This document shows positions 36,542 to 46,033 of a stretch of DNA of 64,000 nt, one piece after another. The notes beneath the pieces are model-generated. The model was not told where the DNA came from, did no database searches, and worked only from the letters and a program-made list of their open reading frames with translations. The position numbers and the translations under genes are program-made. Source of the stretch: Diatrype stigma (taxonomy: Eukaryota; Ascomycota; Sordariomycetes; Xylariales; Diatrypaceae); contig JAKJXP020000084.1 of NCBI GenBank assembly GCA_022225965.2, positions 1 to 64,000 on the forward strand. The letters run 5' to 3'. Numbering within the stretch: position 1 is the first letter of the stretch; the number at the start of each line of letters is the position of its first letter.

Positions 36542-36682
36542 GGAAAATACGAAAATGAAGTCGTCGAAATAATAAACGATTAATATCTCGATAAATAATA
36601 CGGAAAATATTTAATAAAGGGCTTTTGCGAATAAATTAAATAAATACGAAACCGTATAAAGGCCAAATAAAAGGCAATTCTC
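36542..36682 (-). pseudogene. decayed reverse transcriptase of the outer retroelement
   Basis: A 47-codon minus-strand frame with one TAA reads LLFGLYTVSYLFNLFAKALY and later VYYFDDFIFVFS. This matches the PFGL-TAP-LFNLFAEAL--I and YLDDF blocks of a fungal RT family of the DIRS-like type and differs from the Gypsy RT in the nested element. YFDD keeps both catalytic aspartates. Together with the tyrosine recombinase at 21.3-21.8 kb it identifies the outer element. Confidence 0.65.
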
Positions 36683-38510
36683 GTAATAAAACCTTTCGCG
36701 TTATTCGAAACCGAATAGCCGATATTGCAATGCCGTTACGGGCATTATACGAAACGCATTTTTAAGGTTTTTTTTAATAAGAAAGGATTTTTTATCGAAA
36801 CGGCGTACGAAATCGAAAACGTTTTCGATTGTAATATATTTAAATATAGCATTTATTTCCGGAATTTGATCGTTAACCGAGTTTTTCGAAAAATAAAAAA
36901 AGTAATATATCCTGCGTTATTTTCCGTTCGGTTTTGGTATAAAGCCAAACGGGAAAAAAACGAAACCGGGCAACAAAAAAAACGGAACAAAAGCGACGCG
37001 GCCGAATATAAAATCGTTTTTTAGTTATTATTAAATTATTGCCCGATTTTCGTAAATTATTGCGAAATTTCCGGAAATTACCGATAAGAATTATTACGTA
37101 TAACCGAATTAAACGCCGTATATAAATATGCCGTCGATTAAAATGGAAAATTTTCCGGGATAATGCTTAAAGGCGGTTCTTTATTTTTCGGCGATTAAAA
37201 GAAACGGCGAATCCCAAAAAGGACCTTCGTTTATAAAGAAAATTTCGAAAAAAAAGAATATATTAATATCCGGCTTAACCGAAAGAAAATTACGTATTTA
37301 AACGAGCAATTAAATTATTTCCGGATTTTTCGGTATTACGGACGAATTATTAAAACCGGACGTAATAATATTCGAATTTTATTCGGATTTGTTATTATAT
37401 TTCGTAATTTTATAATTTCCGTTATAATTAAGGCATTTATAAGGCCTTTTGTATTTATTACTAAAAGCCTTTTAAACGTATTCGTTTTTATTTTAATTGC
37501 GGCAGGTATTTCTTTAAAAGGTTTTTCGGGCCTTAAACGGCGTCGAAACGTTTTTGTTATATATTTTAAAGGCGTTAAAAAAAAGGATTCGTTAATTTAA
37601 TTCAGTTTTTTATTTTTTTATTTCGTTACGTTATAACCGAGGTTTATTACGGAAATCATATAAGCCATTGCGTATATAAATATATGCTTTATTCGATAAG
37701 CTTATTCGTATTTCGTTATATATTCGGCAAAACGTATTATATTTATTTATACGTTTAGGTATATTAAAAAAAAACGGGCGTAAATTTTTATATATCGGGC
37801 GAAACATTAAAAAAAGATATATAAATCGAAACCGTAATAAAGGATTTTCCCGGTATTAAAAACGAATCGAAATTCGGAATTAACGATACGGACGTTTAAA
37901 GTTTCGTTTTGCGTTTTTAAATAAACGTTAATTCGGAACTTAATTAAATTTAAGGGCTTAAATTTAAATTCGAATATTTATATTACGTAACGTATTTTTA
38001 TATTCGGAAATATATTTGCGGTATTTGTTATAATATTAGGATATTTATTAATTTCGTCGTTTAAGTTCGAACCGCGCCTTTGGGTTTTTTTTTCGTAATG
38101 CCGGCGGATTATTTTATTTTATAATTTTTGTTTTTTTAGTTCGACTTTACGTATTTTAAGCCGGCGCTTACGGATGTCGAGCTTTTCGGCCGAAAAAACG
38201 AATTCGAAGAATTCGCTAGCCGTATTTACGCGTAATTTTTTTATAAGTTTCGCAACCGGCGGCAAAAAATCGACGGTATCGGTTTTTAATATTATATTAA
38301 AGGCCGCCGGCGCTTTTAATAAGGATTGCGTTACGCGTTTTTCGGTACTTGCGGCGACGATTTTTAAAAACGCGTCTTAAATAATAAGAATAAATATAAA
38401 AATATCGTTAAAATTTATTATATCGAAATTTATAAATAAATAATAATTAATTAATAAATCGAATTTAAAAAATACTTATAAAGAATTCGAATTAAAATTC
38501 GAGATAAAAG

Positions 38511-38612
38511 CGGCGATGCGATTATAAAGTTAATCGAATTATTAATTATTATTGTTATAAATAGCAGATTATAATATAGAACCTTTCTGGATCCGTAGAT
38601 TAATTTATTAAA
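38511..38612. repeat. split direct repeat A1
   Basis: Terminal repeat of the outer element matching 20755-20857. After 38612 the sequence diverges for about 20 bp before the gene resumes at 38633. Confidence 0.7.
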
Positions 38613-38632
38613 CCTTTGTATATTTATAACCC

Positions 38633-39387
38633 CCTTAATAGGAAAATACTTAAAGAAGTGATCTTCTGTTTCGTTAAAAGATGCATCCTGATCAGCACGC
38701 TAAGCGGCAACGCCAAGGTTAAGACATCCAAGACCACCTCACAGGTTCCTGTTACCATCCAGAAGACGTTGTAGTTGAAGCAGTATCCCTGATATTTTTC
38801 CGTGCTGTTAATCCAGTTCCACTTAAACGGGACACAGGACGCAAGCCTAGCAGCAACACAACCCACCCACCAGCCCACGGTAAGTGCCATTACAATCCGA
38901 ACTCGGTAGCGTAAGGCCGTGCCAACTGCGAATATGCGGTTGTACATAAGGACGATTCCCAGTTTCGTTGTGGCAGCTGAAGTGAAATATAGGTAAGAGC
39001 AGGCGAACGAGATCCTCAGATAGGTGATGTCTTGTGCGGTATACACATAGGTAGGATCTGCGCTTTTCGACTGCAAGATGTCGTGTTCCGGGTACAAGAT
39101 ATACTCTACGAGTGAGCAATATGATTGGATATGTTAGCGATGTCAACACAAAGGAGTATATGGCTCAGGGCTGGTTCATTACCCGATACAACTAGCGATG
39201 CTGTCATCACTTCGGTGACGACAGCCGTCAAAAGGAACCAGTCATCAATGCCCAGCCTAGCTCGCGTAAATATGCGGGTGTAAAATCGTAATATGATGGA
39301 CAATATGGCAAGAGCAATGAGAACCGCGCTGATTATCAAGCCCGGATCTCTGAGCCCGTGCACGGACACATCTTCAATGGGAGCCAT
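38633..39387 (-). pseudogene. 5' part of a rhodopsin-like integral membrane protein gene, interrupted by the retroelement
   Basis: Exons 39387-39183 and 39105-38633 (77-nt GT-AG intron, phase 1) encode the N-terminal part of a fungal rhodopsin-domain protein. Helix 1 is GLIISAVLIALAILSIILRF, then TRARLGIDDWFLL, the typical LG-DDW motif, then EYILYP, KLGIVLMYNRIF and a Cys-containing third helix region, and ALPLSVLIRMHLLTKQKITSLSIFLLR. The frame then enters AT-rich element DNA and stops after two codons (TAA, 38624). The rest of the gene is at 19957-20322. Such proteins are seven-helix plasma-membrane proteins of mostly unknown function, often PTH11-like. The interruption should inactivate the gene. 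Confidence 0.88.
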
Positions 39388-40346
39388 GTTTTACCCTATT
39401 ATAGTTCTTCGGAAGTGGGGGTCTGATCAGAACCAAACTTACTTGGTCGGGGACATGAGTTATAGAAATACAATGATGCGGTTGGAAAGTTATTACTTAT
39501 CACTCCCCAAGGAAGTCCTAAGGGAAAGTTATTGGTTGCCTTTACGTCATGATGTAAGGCAGATTTCGAATTGCAGTGCTTCAGCTGAAGGTAAGCCGAG
39601 CGTGGTGCTGCCACACATAATCCTTGGCCTCTAAGTATAGCGTCTATTCAAGGATCCGTGCTACAACGAACTCGGAGCCAGTATCTAATTATGATATCAA
39701 TGCGACCGCTCTGGTTCGGCTTTTCCGGGTCTCATAGCTAACTCTGCATGAAGTGAACTGAAAGAGATCACCTTACTCTTGTCAAAGTCTCGGGATTCAA
39801 CTTAGCGTCAACACATTGTTCCTCGATTCTCATCGAATATTATATATAGCTGTCTAAGGCTGCTGGGAACTACTACATAGTCTAGAGCCGCAGCTCCACT
39901 CAGGGGTTGCACTGCTTCAAGACCGATACAGTGACAATTTCCTCTACTGCAGATAACTTTCAGATTATATGATATTACTTATGCGTATAATTAATAATGG
40001 CAACTGTATAGATATAATTTCAGTCTGTTGTTTCGTAGCGATACGAGTGTATGATTACGTGTATGTGGCAGAGTTCCCATTTGACGTTTTTATCATAGTC
40101 TTCGGTATAAACTCTTTTCTTTGCTGTTCAGCCAAGCTACTTAGATAAGGGAATACGTAAACTTCCTTGTTCCTCCATTCTGTCTCTCTTGTATCATGAC
40201 ATATTTGATTATGAGACCGGGACCCCCGGGTTATACCATACCATACACGTATTATCCTTCCTCATTTGATACCATGCTAGTAAACAAACAAAACACAGAT
40301 GTAGAGGCGTATCAAGCTCTGTCCAAGACGAAGATATTTTCATGGA
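39388..40346. other. intergenic region
   Basis: Nearly 1 kb without a supported gene; composition returns to normal. It contains the former promoter of the interrupted membrane-protein gene and the 3' end of the kinase-like gene. Confidence 0.5.
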
Positions 40347-42227
40347 CTATTTACTCTCAGGATCCAAGTTGCCTCTCCTATCTCCGAACCATTCGTGATT
40401 TAGAACCTCTTCTATGGTCAGCCGGTCTTCGGGGTCGGGAGCCAGCATTTTCCCAAGTAAGTCTGCGAAGGTAGACTGTTCATCTTCCGGCATTTCATAA
40501 TAGCGATGAGTGCTGCCGGCACGCTCGTATGTGAGAATGTTATCTGACCGATGTTCTTTCTTCAGTGTATTTTCGCTTGTCGTTTCTGGCGTGATGATTG
40601 ACTCGTTCAGAGCCTGTTCTTCTGACTGTACGCCCGAAGGATCAGGACTTTTACCCAGCTCCTGTAAGTTCTTGTTTGGGGCTGCGGTTGTATCTGCTTT
40701 TTGATCTCCAGGCGTGCTCTTTTCTTTGTTGGGTTTATTTTCCGCTGCAGCCTCCTGCTTGGATTCCACCTGTCCAATTGTTCTAGATTTCCCTCCATCC
40801 TGGCCATTCGCAGAGTTTCTAGATGACTCTTGACTTTTCTTTGTCGGGTTTCGCCGTTTTGGAACTGTATCGTGCTCTCTAGTCTGAGCCTGATCCCTTG
40901 TTGAGAGATCACCCTCCTGCTTTCGGGTCATGGACCGGGTAATGCGCCTCTCAAAATGTAATTCTGTCTTTTTCTTCTTAGATTTGGGTTCTTCCGGCTC
41001 TTCCGGCAATCTGTCTAGGCCAGTTGGTGGTGTTTGGTCTCTGGCAATAGCTACCGTGGTTTCCTTGCTTGTACTAGTATCAGACTCTTCAACCGATTCC
41101 GCATAGTCGCTAGAATAGTATATGTCCTCCCACTTTGTAGTATTGATCCAAAACCCAAAGCGCTCGCTTGGCTCCTTTGAGTATCTCTTAATTTCTTTCA
41201 TGGAGATAGGAGTTCCATAGTCTCTTGGATTGCGCCAAAATGGCGATTCAGTCCTGATCTCTCCGAATAAACAAGCGAGGGACCAGATATCACTCGGAAA
41301 TCCGGTTGCGCCTGCGCCGCCACGAACATCCTGGGCAGGATGACGTATGAGCGGAAACTGACTGAGATGTTTGCCCCGTGGAGTACTTAAAAATCGTTTC
41401 GGCTTGTACATCCCTTCAAACCCGAGAAGTCCAACCTTCTTGTTCTCACCGATGAAACCCGCGTGATCGATGAATCCCGGCCCCACAAGGTTCAGCGGTG
41501 CATAAGGGCCCGGGTCATCCCCTTCGATTGGCCTGACTGGCCACAGATCCGGCTTTCCCATGTACTTGTACAAATCCTTGACATTCTGAACCTTCTCCTC
41601 AAAGGTTTTGGTATCAACAATAAACGGTATGTTCTTCGTTTCCAAGCCTATAGTATATATGTAAGCGAACCGAACGATTAGCTGATTCGAAGATAGATTC
41701 TTACCCCCATGGCACATTCCCCTTCTATGCAGAAACGCGACTGCTGTAGCGACTTGAAAACATAGATCTATGAGTTTGTCTGGATTTCCGCGATGAATGA
41801 TTTCATCGGGGGTTCGAGGATCAAGGACTGGAAATACTAAACATAAATGTCGCCCATTCGGACCGTCAATCCAAAAGTGTTCGGAAGGAACAACGATACA
41901 GTTGTCTTCGAGGACCTGTCTAGGTGTGTCTTGAAGTGCACGTGCTACCTTGAGCTCTGGGTGGTTCTCGTAGGAGTCGTCTGCCGTGAAAACTTTGACC
42001 AATTTCCATTTTTGCTGGACATGATCCTTGGTGAACCACTCTGTAAAGTCAGTCCCGTATGCATACTTGTGGCAAACTTCAAATCGTCTCTTAGAATCAA
42101 TGAACTGTCCGATATCGATTGGATGAAGGCCACCAGGGCGGTAAAGTTCGACCCATTCGAATGGGGGATCGATGTCATCAGAGTAAAAACTAACGTAACG
42201 TTCCATGATGATGGTGTTGGCAGGCAA
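40347..42227 (-). CDS. SRPK-like protein kinase, probable pseudokinase
   Basis: The gene reads open for 626 codons, but a 57-nt in-frame intron (41704-41648, GTAAGA...CTATAG with a GCTAATC branch-like site) should be removed, giving 607 residues and restoring HGGLETKNI. The order of kinase elements is clear: beta-3 LVKVF (Lys78), FLHRRGMCHGG (173-175), LLGFEG (250-253) and SDIWSLACLFGEI (about 293-305). The HRD-equivalent is HGG and the DFG-equivalent is GFE, so both catalytic and Mg-binding aspartates are missing. A long Ser/Lys/Glu-rich, basic and probably nuclear insert (about 370-545) precedes the last helix EDRLTIEEVLNHEWF. Architecture with an insert in the C-lobe suits SR-protein kinases; catalysis is unlikely. 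Confidence 0.8.
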   Translation of the reverse strand: MPANTIIMERYVSFYSDDIDPPFEWVELYRPGGLHPIDIGQFIDSKRRFEVCHKYAYGTDFTEWFTKDHVQQKWKLVKVFTADDSYENHPELKVARALQDTPRQVLEDNCIVVPSEHFWIDGPNGRHLCLVFPVLDPRTPDEIIHRGNPDKLIDLCFQVATAVAFLHRRGMCHGGKNLSSNQLIVRFAYIYTIGLETKNIPFIVDTKTFEEKVQNVKDLYKYMGKPDLWPVRPIEGDDPGPYAPLNLVGPGFIDHAGFIGENKKVGLLGFEGMYKPKRFLSTPRGKHLSQFPLIRHPAQDVRGGAGATGFPSDIWSLACLFGEIRTESPFWRNPRDYGTPISMKEIKRYSKEPSERFGFWINTTKWEDIYYSSDYAESVEESDTSTSKETTVAIARDQTPPTGLDRLPEEPEEPKSKKKKTELHFERRITRSMTRKQEGDLSTRDQAQTREHDTVPKRRNPTKKSQESSRNSANGQDGGKSRTIGQVESKQEAAAENKPNKEKSTPGDQKADTTAAPNKNLQELGKSPDPSGVQSEEQALNESIITPETTSENTLKKEHRSDNILTYERAGSTHRYYEMPEDEQSTFADLLGKMLAPDPEDRLTIEEVLNHEWFGDRRGNLDPESK

Positions 42228-42718
42228 AATGGAGAAGTTAAGGGTATAGGATGAAGCCGATAATAAACATACAGATAGTTGGTTCTTGTAAAGTAACCAC
42301 TTTGAAAGAGAGGTTCTTTACTGAATATTCGATTGAACCACAATACTTGGAACACTGGAAGTGGATTGAAGGGGGATTAGACCATTGCCGAAAGCGTGGG
42401 ACAAAGAAACACCTCTTTGTAGCCCTTTGAACTGGCAAGGCTCTTTGATGAACTGAAGCGGCTTTATGGAAGCAGTATTAAGTTGACGTCTAGACCAGCA
42501 AACAAATTTACGCAAAGACAAGGAAACTGTCCCAATACTCAGGACTCTTTATATAGATTCGATGGCTATGCTATACAATGCCGGTTGTTTATATTTAAAG
42601 CAACGTGGCCGTACACTGGTCTCGAGTAGGAAGACCACATTTGCTAATCTCGACAAGAACGAAACGTCAACGGACAAGAAGACTAACGACGACCATTACA
42701 AGATCAAGCTCCTTCAAA
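42228..42718. promoter_or_regulatory. shared divergent promoter region
   Basis: About 490 bp between the divergent kinase-like gene and the coiled-coil gene. Nothing specific is recognised beyond TATATAG near 42550. Confidence 0.4.
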
Positions 42719-43666
42719 ATGGTCTCTGAGAAGTGGAACCCAGGTGACCCCTTTCCTCTCGCTGGCGGGAGACGAACCACTAACCGAGGCTTGATAAGAA
42801 AACCCCTTCGTGACAACGGCGCCTTCGGTACACCAAATAACCCCAGGATAGTATGGCTATGCTTCGTCCCCACTGAAGACCTGCTTGTTCGAAAAAGAAT
42901 AATTGCGGCAACGGAAGATCGGGTCAAAGAGTGGGCCAGGAAGTCCGGATTTGGTATCATCTGGATATTTGCCAGACCCCATGCAACGCAAACCATGAGC
43001 CAGCCGAACGGGCGTCCTGAATGGGCCAAGGATGTCACGGGAAAGAGACTCGATGAGAAACGATATGAGATGGCCGATCCTCATATCACCATCAGAGCTG
43101 GTATGGTATATCACCAACAATATCAAGCAGATCAGTTCGCCTGTATGGTAAGTGGACATCTCTATGTAAGGCTCGACTCGGAGGAAGTCCCAATGCTCGA
43201 CAGGCCTATGCTTGAGACAGACCGGAAGTTCGTCGAGGCAGATGACTACCGTGTTGATGAGATTTGGGTATGGCAAGGTAAACGTGTCAAGCAACCGCTG
43301 ATGGAAAAGCCAAGGCTTGGTTTCAAGCGTGTACACGACGACGGCGACTACTCCTCCTACTACGCGGAACATCATCATGCCTGCAAACGATACGAGTGGG
43401 ATGTGAATGGAGATGCGGTCAGATACACAACCAAGCGGTCGTCCGAGTGGACTGTGAATAAAGCTGGGATCATAGGCGTAGAAAGACCACCAAACGGTCT
43501 TTACCTTCCGAGACCGTTGTTGGATAAGCTGGAGAAGCAAGAGGAGGAGAGACAAGAGAGGCTAGCGGAGGAGAGACGAGAGAAGGCAGAGGAGGAGAGG
43601 AGAAAGAAGCAAGAAGCAAAAAGGAGTCAATGGAGAAAGTCGTGGACACAGAGTTATAGAAGGTAA
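42719..43666 (+). CDS. uncharacterised protein with C-terminal charged coiled coil
   Basis: Starting at the ATG at 42719 (frame is open further upstream but without an ATG), the protein has 315 residues. I do not recognise a family. Visible features are a basic N-terminus, a central mixed region with many Trp, His and Tyr (IWIFARPHATQT, ADPHITIRAGMVYHQQ, EIWVWQG) and a C-terminal Glu/Arg/Lys coiled coil of about 45 residues. PHITIRAG-like blocks with repeated His could point to a fold such as a 2H phosphoesterase or a pathogen-effector-like protein, but the HxT pair is not convincing. The gene is divergent from the pseudokinase, so the two may be co-regulated. Confidence 0.7.
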   Translation: MVSEKWNPGDPFPLAGGRRTTNRGLIRKPLRDNGAFGTPNNPRIVWLCFVPTEDLLVRKRIIAATEDRVKEWARKSGFGIIWIFARPHATQTMSQPNGRPEWAKDVTGKRLDEKRYEMADPHITIRAGMVYHQQYQADQFACMVSGHLYVRLDSEEVPMLDRPMLETDRKFVEADDYRVDEIWVWQGKRVKQPLMEKPRLGFKRVHDDGDYSSYYAEHHHACKRYEWDVNGDAVRYTTKRSSEWTVNKAGIIGVERPPNGLYLPRPLLDKLEKQEEERQERLAEERREKAEEERRKKQEAKRSQWRKSWTQSYRR

Positions 43667-44080
43667 GTAATTGGAAGAGAATTGTTATAGTGCTACTACT
43701 TGAAGGTGTAATGGAAGCTATACAAGTACATAGGCAATGGTGTATATATTCATAGATCCTCGTGGAAATCTTGACTGTGTCTGGCTGGTATCACCGATAT
43801 GTGGTGCTCAAAAACGTGGTATATATTCTATGCCCAGAAGGATCCCCCGGAATGCCTCGTAGAAGTTAATATTCGAAATCGTCCTCGTCTGCCGATGTTT
43901 ATGTCGGCACTTATAATGGCACTCAATGGCAAAGGCACTTGTTTTGCACGTGTTTTTCTTCTTTTCTTTCACCCCCTTTTAAGATTAAAGTTCTCTTTCT
44001 ACAAGGAGTTACGTTACAACAAAGTGTTAGAAGCGTCTGGAAAAGAACTTCAAGTGTGTTGACTGCTTGTATAGTTCTCA
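43667..44080. other. intergenic region
   Basis: About 410 bp between convergent genes, probably containing both terminators. No coding signal. Confidence 0.5.
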
Positions 44081-44658
44081 CTACGATGCATTGGCTGCCG
44101 CGGCAGCAGCAGCAGCCCTCTTTTCCTCCTCCTCCGGCGTCATCGTCCGCAGCTGGAGGGCATGAATGCCGCCCTCCTGGGCCATCTCGTCCTTGAGGAG
44201 CTGGTAGATTAGGCGGTGGCGCGCGGGCTGCATCTTGGACTTGAATGCGTCCGAGGTGATGACGAGCCGGAAGTGCGTCTCCCTGGACGTGCTCCCGATC
44301 ATGGGCTGGTGGTGCGCGTGCTTGTGGGAGTCATTGAAGATCTCAAGATGTGATGGCTTGAGAGCTTCTGTCAACTGCGGCAATATCAGCAAGGGTGGGT
44401 GAGTGAAGATGAATAGATTATGGTTTAAAGGAGGGGGGGGGGGGGGGTTGAAGTGTGGTTCACATTATAGGGGGCGGGGAGTGGGTCTGACGATGATGAT
44501 CATGGATGCAAATGCAGAGAAGGAATGGCGGCGTAGAATACCTTAGCCCGGATGGCATCCTCCATGGGAGTTTCCGACGCCATGGTGGAGAGGAGCCTGG
44601 TTTGCCTGACTGTTGCTGCTGCCGCCCTGGTATAGGGGAGCCAGTATCTGCGCAACAT
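44081..44658 (-). CDS. BolA-like protein, mitochondrial form, two exons
   Basis: Exons 44658-44542 and 44374-44081 give 136 residues. The start at 44658 is chosen over the ATG at 44583 because the extra 25 residues (LRRYWLPYTRAAA, TVRQTRLLST) are rich in Arg, Ala, Ser and Thr with no acids, a classical mitochondrial presequence, and the frame has stops (TAATAG) immediately upstream. The BolA domain is complete: LTEALKPSHLEIFNDSHKHAHH, RETHFRLVI, RHRLIYQLLKDEM and GGIHALQLRTMTPEE, with the conserved His of the last block. Mitochondrial BolA proteins work with monothiol glutaredoxin in delivery of Fe-S clusters. The C-terminal Ala run is unremarkable. Confidence 0.88.
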
Positions 44659-46033
44659 CTATTATCGACAGAAGAGCCGAGCCGCACGAATGACACGGAC
44701 GAAACTACTGAGTAGGTAGCAAGCCCAGTGCCACCTTCTCCAATTTGCGGTCTGCCCCCAACCAAAAATGATCAAGAGATTCCCCCAAGAGATTCCCCCA
44801 AAGACTAAGACGATAAGCGGGATTCTCCTATCTCCGGCGTCGAAGAAAAAAAGAAACGAAATAAACTTGTACTTGTTGGTGGCGGCGGGACTGGACTGCA
44901 GTGAGGAGGATGAGATTGTGGTCAGATCGGCGGCATAAAATCAATGACCGAACTGGGTATTGCGTTGAACTAAAGGCGAGTTGGGAAGTTTGGGTGAGAC
45001 GGCCTGTTCATTACCTAAATTTCTACCTTGTACGTACATACAAGTATGTCGTTATGCAGCAGAGGCGGGCAGAGGTGGTAACCCGGATCCCACGGCCCCC
45101 ACATAAACAGGGCCTTTCCGGCATCTTATCTAATCACAGCCTGGAACGGAATTTCTTCAGGGCCTACTGGCCTAGCTGGAGTCGCGAGTGCCATAAGACT
45201 TGGACCCTTGCGGCGCTGCACCCTGCCATGCCGCCTGCCCTGCAACCTGCAACCTGCAACCTGCAACCTGCAAGCCATCCAATCAGCCCAATGTTCCAAG
45301 GTTGCATCTCTTGTGCCGGCTCCAAAAGTCGAATCCGATACCGAAACATCTCAACAAATTATAACACGAATGTGCCTGCACATCATATGACATCTGCCGT
45401 ATATCCCGTGCTGAATACTACCTCTGCTCTTCCAAGGTTGATTGATACCGGCAACTGGGTACGTGTATATTCCTGTTTAGGAAGTATACAGCCATTGCTC
45501 TTACACGGACGTACATACATAGCTCTGGAGGAATTCCAGAGTGTTAAATTCAGACTGTAGGTACTGGACTGGACCGGCCTATCGGATATTCGAGGCGACC
45601 TGGAATTCCCCCTTTAGGACACCTACCCTTTCCCCTAGACACCTGCGTAGTAATTCTCTCCATCGACTCACTCTTAAGTTCAAAAGACCCAACGCATCAA
45701 CCAACGCATACTGCCTAGCCTGCCTAGGTAGTAGTTAAGGCCGCAGCTCATTGCCCCTCGGCACTATTCATGGAGGGGCTTTCGCCCTGCCTAATCCTAT
45801 TCCGGTAGTATTCTAAGCTGAACTACTGCCGAACCCCTCCATGAAACCCACGATTTTCATCTTCTCCCATGCCACCAACCATGCAGAAAAAAGGCCGGAG
45901 TATTCTAATAATAAGAGTGTAGGTGGTATAACGGACGCTACCACTGTAGCACTTTACCCCTAGCTTGTATGCAATACTCCTAGGCGGCCGGTTTTCGGTT
46001 TCCTTCTTTTGTCTTTTCTCTTAATACCCAGTA
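44659..46033. other. divergent intergenic region
   Basis: About 1.37 kb between the divergent BolA and acyl-CoA synthetase genes. It holds a (CTGCAAC)n repeat at 45240-45273 and several CCTAGGTAGTAG-like runs, but no supportable gene. Confidence 0.5.
45240..45273. repeat. CTGCAAC heptanucleotide repeat
   Basis: About five consecutive copies of CTGCAAC. Confidence 0.85.

Larger units (their letters stand above)
20323..38632 (-). mobile_element. RIP-mutated tyrosine-recombinase retrotransposon (Ngaro/PAT-like), hosting a nested LTR element
   Basis: The block between the two halves of the rhodopsin-like gene. Without the nested LTR element it is about 4.9 kb. Its ends carry split direct repeats, read on the minus strand as A1 (38612-38511), internal part, B1 (21145-20841), A2 (20857-20755), B2 (20640-20336). 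Decayed reverse transcriptase (36542-36682) and tyrosine recombinase (21250-21754) lie in the order and strand expected for DIRS-order elements. There is no clear target duplication beyond a shared CCT, consistent with recombinase-mediated insertion. Composition is extremely AT-rich with many TAA/TAG codons, and repeat copies differ mostly by transitions, so it is inactivated by RIP. Confidence 0.78.

Noticed and set aside
20320..38640. Longer target duplication (CCTATTA/CCTTAATA) for the outer element
   Set aside because: Only CCT matches without gaps; the rest is part of the gene on the right and of the element on the left.
44460..44765. Alternative minus-strand frame across BolA exon 1
   Set aside because: Different frame from the BolA domain and runs through the intron into a microsatellite.
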